Of a DNA stretch of 64,000 nucleotides, positions 62,794 through 64,000 are shown in pieces. Below the pieces are notes generated by a model. That model ran no database searches and was not told the origin of the DNA. It saw only the letters and a list, made by a program, of their open reading frames with translations. Origin of the DNA: Echinococcus granulosus (taxonomy: Eukaryota; Platyhelminthes; Cestoda; Cyclophyllidea; Taeniidae). Where the stretch lies: contig NW_020170381.1 in NCBI RefSeq assembly GCF_000524195.1, positions 3,821,282-3,885,281 on the forward strand, written 5' to 3'. Position numbers and translations under genes: made by a program. Each line of letters opens with the position of its first letter. Position 1 is the stretch's first letter.

Positions 62794-63134
62794 AAGAGGG
62801 AGGTTTTTGAGGATCACGAAGGAGAAAAGTAATAGGAAATCTTTTCAACTGCCATTTGTAGATCATCTAATCGGAATCTTGTCAAGCACAGTAAGCTTAT
62901 GGCTCACCCTCATTTTGGTGATTGAACTGCATCGTAAGAATTTTCGTGAACGAAGAACACAACTGCTTCGGCTGCATCATCTACCGCTAAATGTCGGTGC
63001 TGCTACTGCAGCCACATCGGCCACCAGCGTCCATGAGAATAACGCCAATCCGCTTTCCACAGAGATCTACGACCACTGCAACCTTGTGGAGTCGCAATCG
63101 ATCCCACCGAAACTGATCCAAATAAAGGAAGGAG
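62794..63134 (+). CDS. DEG/ENaC exon: TM2 and cytoplasmic tail
   Basis: The start is uncertain: acceptors at 62760 (CTGTAG), 62794 (TGTGCTTAAG) and 62812 all give usable phases. The product has a basic lead-in (ITKEKSNRKSFQLPF), then TM2 (VDHLIGILSSTVSLWLTLIL, followed by VIEL) and an Arg-rich juxtamembrane segment (HRKNFRERR) typical of the second helix of DEG/ENaC channels. The Ala/Thr/Asn-rich tail (GAATAATSATSVHENNAN) ends in IQIKEG. The usual G-L-F-x-G-x-S run is not preserved (SLWLTLI instead). At 63135 a consensus donor GTATGT overlaps a TAG stop two codons later, so the exon may splice onward or end here. Confidence 0.75.
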
Positions 63135-63142
63135 GTATGTAG

Positions 63143-64000
63143 GTGTCAAAGCTTCTGTTATACTCTGTTTCCACCTAAAGGGCCATTCGATGTTCTTCCA
63201 TTCTGTTTAAGGCATAAGTAAGTGGTAATACATTTTCTAATTTTAGTGACAATAAGATGTATTAAATGACAAAGCTCGGGAATCGGCATTTCAGTTATTT
63301 AAAAGAAGAGAGATCATTCATAAATGCCCACTTATAAAGAGAATCAAAGTAGTGGATTTAATGGATGTATTTTCAAAAAATTCTATTTAAAAGGGAAGCG
63401 ATTTCATCAAATAGAGACAATCTGTAAAGCAATGAATGAATAAACTCTAAAACAAAAAGTTTGAGAGTGCCATCGAATTACCTAAAATGACAAATTCATC
63501 CTGTCAAATCATTAAGCTTATGACAAGATCACAAAGCCATGGAAAATGATTTGCTGCTTCTGTGATTTAATGCCCACCAAAATCGAACTCACAAGTGAAA
63601 AAGACAAAAAATCTCCACTCCGTAGTCTTTTGGAACGCTTGTTGACTTTGCACATAAATTTGTAGCTAAGGGAATCACATTGTTGGCTCCGTTAGGGCAC
63701 ATCTTAAAAACTCGTTGGTAATAGAACGTCCTCAATTACAACTTTGAAGATTTTCTTTTAACAATGAAATTTCAATTAACTACATCCTTTTTGCATTCTA
63801 GATAATGAGAATTCTTATTTTTGTCAGTAATTTGACATTTTGATTTCATGTCAATGGCTCATCATGATAAGAAAGCCTCCCACTGGATGTAGCATTGGTG
63901 GACTTAATAGTCTTGCTAGTCAACGTCAAGCACTCCCACAATTCAATGCATGCCCACCTCATGGTTTATTATTGTGAACTGCAAGGAAAAACAACTTATT
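63143..64000. other. 3' flank or further intron, no gene seen
   Basis: AT-rich. An AATAAA at about 63440 (+) is the first good poly(A)-type signal after the TAG at 63140-63142 and could end the transcript if the tail is not spliced. No further exon is supported before the window ends. Confidence 0.4.

Larger units (their letters stand above)
41344..63134 (+). other. gene span: DEG/ENaC-family sodium channel
   Basis: The family forms trimeric, usually amiloride-sensitive, Na+-permeable channels in the plasma membrane, with two membrane helices per subunit and a large extracellular domain. Exons seen: 41344-41357 (candidate), 43485-43712 (TM1), 45426-45566, 45653-45747, 47470-47637, 49520-49638, 53322-53765, 60320-60660, one uncertain exon between 61968 and 62368, and the TM2/C-tail exon from about 62760-62812. 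Every join among the firm exons restores the frame. Potential N-glycosylation sequons (NCS, NRT, NTS, NVT) occur between TM1 and TM2, as expected for an extracellular loop. Introns range from 86 bases (45567-45652) to about 6.5 kb. The middle of the extracellular domain does not look like the family. Confidence 0.85.

Noticed and set aside
1..64000. tRNA, rRNA, CRISPR or prokaryotic operon features
   Set aside because: No T-arm (GGTTCGAATCC-type) context with a matching cloverleaf, no rRNA-like block and no regularly spaced repeats were seen on reading; a covariance-model scan could still find small RNAs.

Overview
The window looks like gene-poor animal DNA. It is AT-rich (roughly 60% A+T by eye), has no long open frames, and has small exons with GT-AG borders, long introns, short tandem repeats and old interspersed repeats. 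A 100-base run of N marks a scaffold gap. Nothing looks prokaryotic: there are no operons, Shine-Dalgarno sites, CRISPR arrays or rRNA. A lophotrochozoan, perhaps a parasitic flatworm with a large genome, is my best guess. That rests on overall style only and is weak.

The one gene I can name is a DEG/ENaC-family (amiloride-sensitive-type) sodium channel on the + strand, covering roughly the right-hand third (about 41.3-63.1 kb). Exons at 43485, 45426, 45653 and 47470 carry TM1, the post-TM1 FPSLTFCNANPLR motif, the finger-type C-x6-C...F...GMCF block and the beta-ball segment. An exon near 62.8 kb carries TM2. Splice phases match across these joins. Between them lie three GC-rich exons (49520, 53322, 60320) that also join in phase. 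They encode about 300 mostly helical residues with only three cysteines, at the place where the family normally has its disulfide-rich thumb. This is the most unusual feature of the window. A tiny first coding exon (41344-41357), behind a GC-rich stretch with CCAAT boxes, fits in phase and is proposed as the start.

The left two thirds (1-41 kb) are mostly intergenic. Supportable content: a decayed protein-coding copy on the minus strand at 7.8-8.5 kb; a divergent pair of small membrane-protein ORFs around 35.2-36.0 kb sharing a 236-base spacer; a few unassigned coding-like ORFs (12.8, 30.6, 36.3 kb); CpG-rich patches; and microsatellites.

Five diverged copies of one roughly 0.9-1 kb repeat family lie at about 2.2, 31.7, 39.4 (minus) and 51.6, 58.7 kb (plus). 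At least four carry direct repeats of about 100 bases at both ends, like a miniature LTR element (TRIM). Two copies sit inside channel introns in the gene's own orientation.
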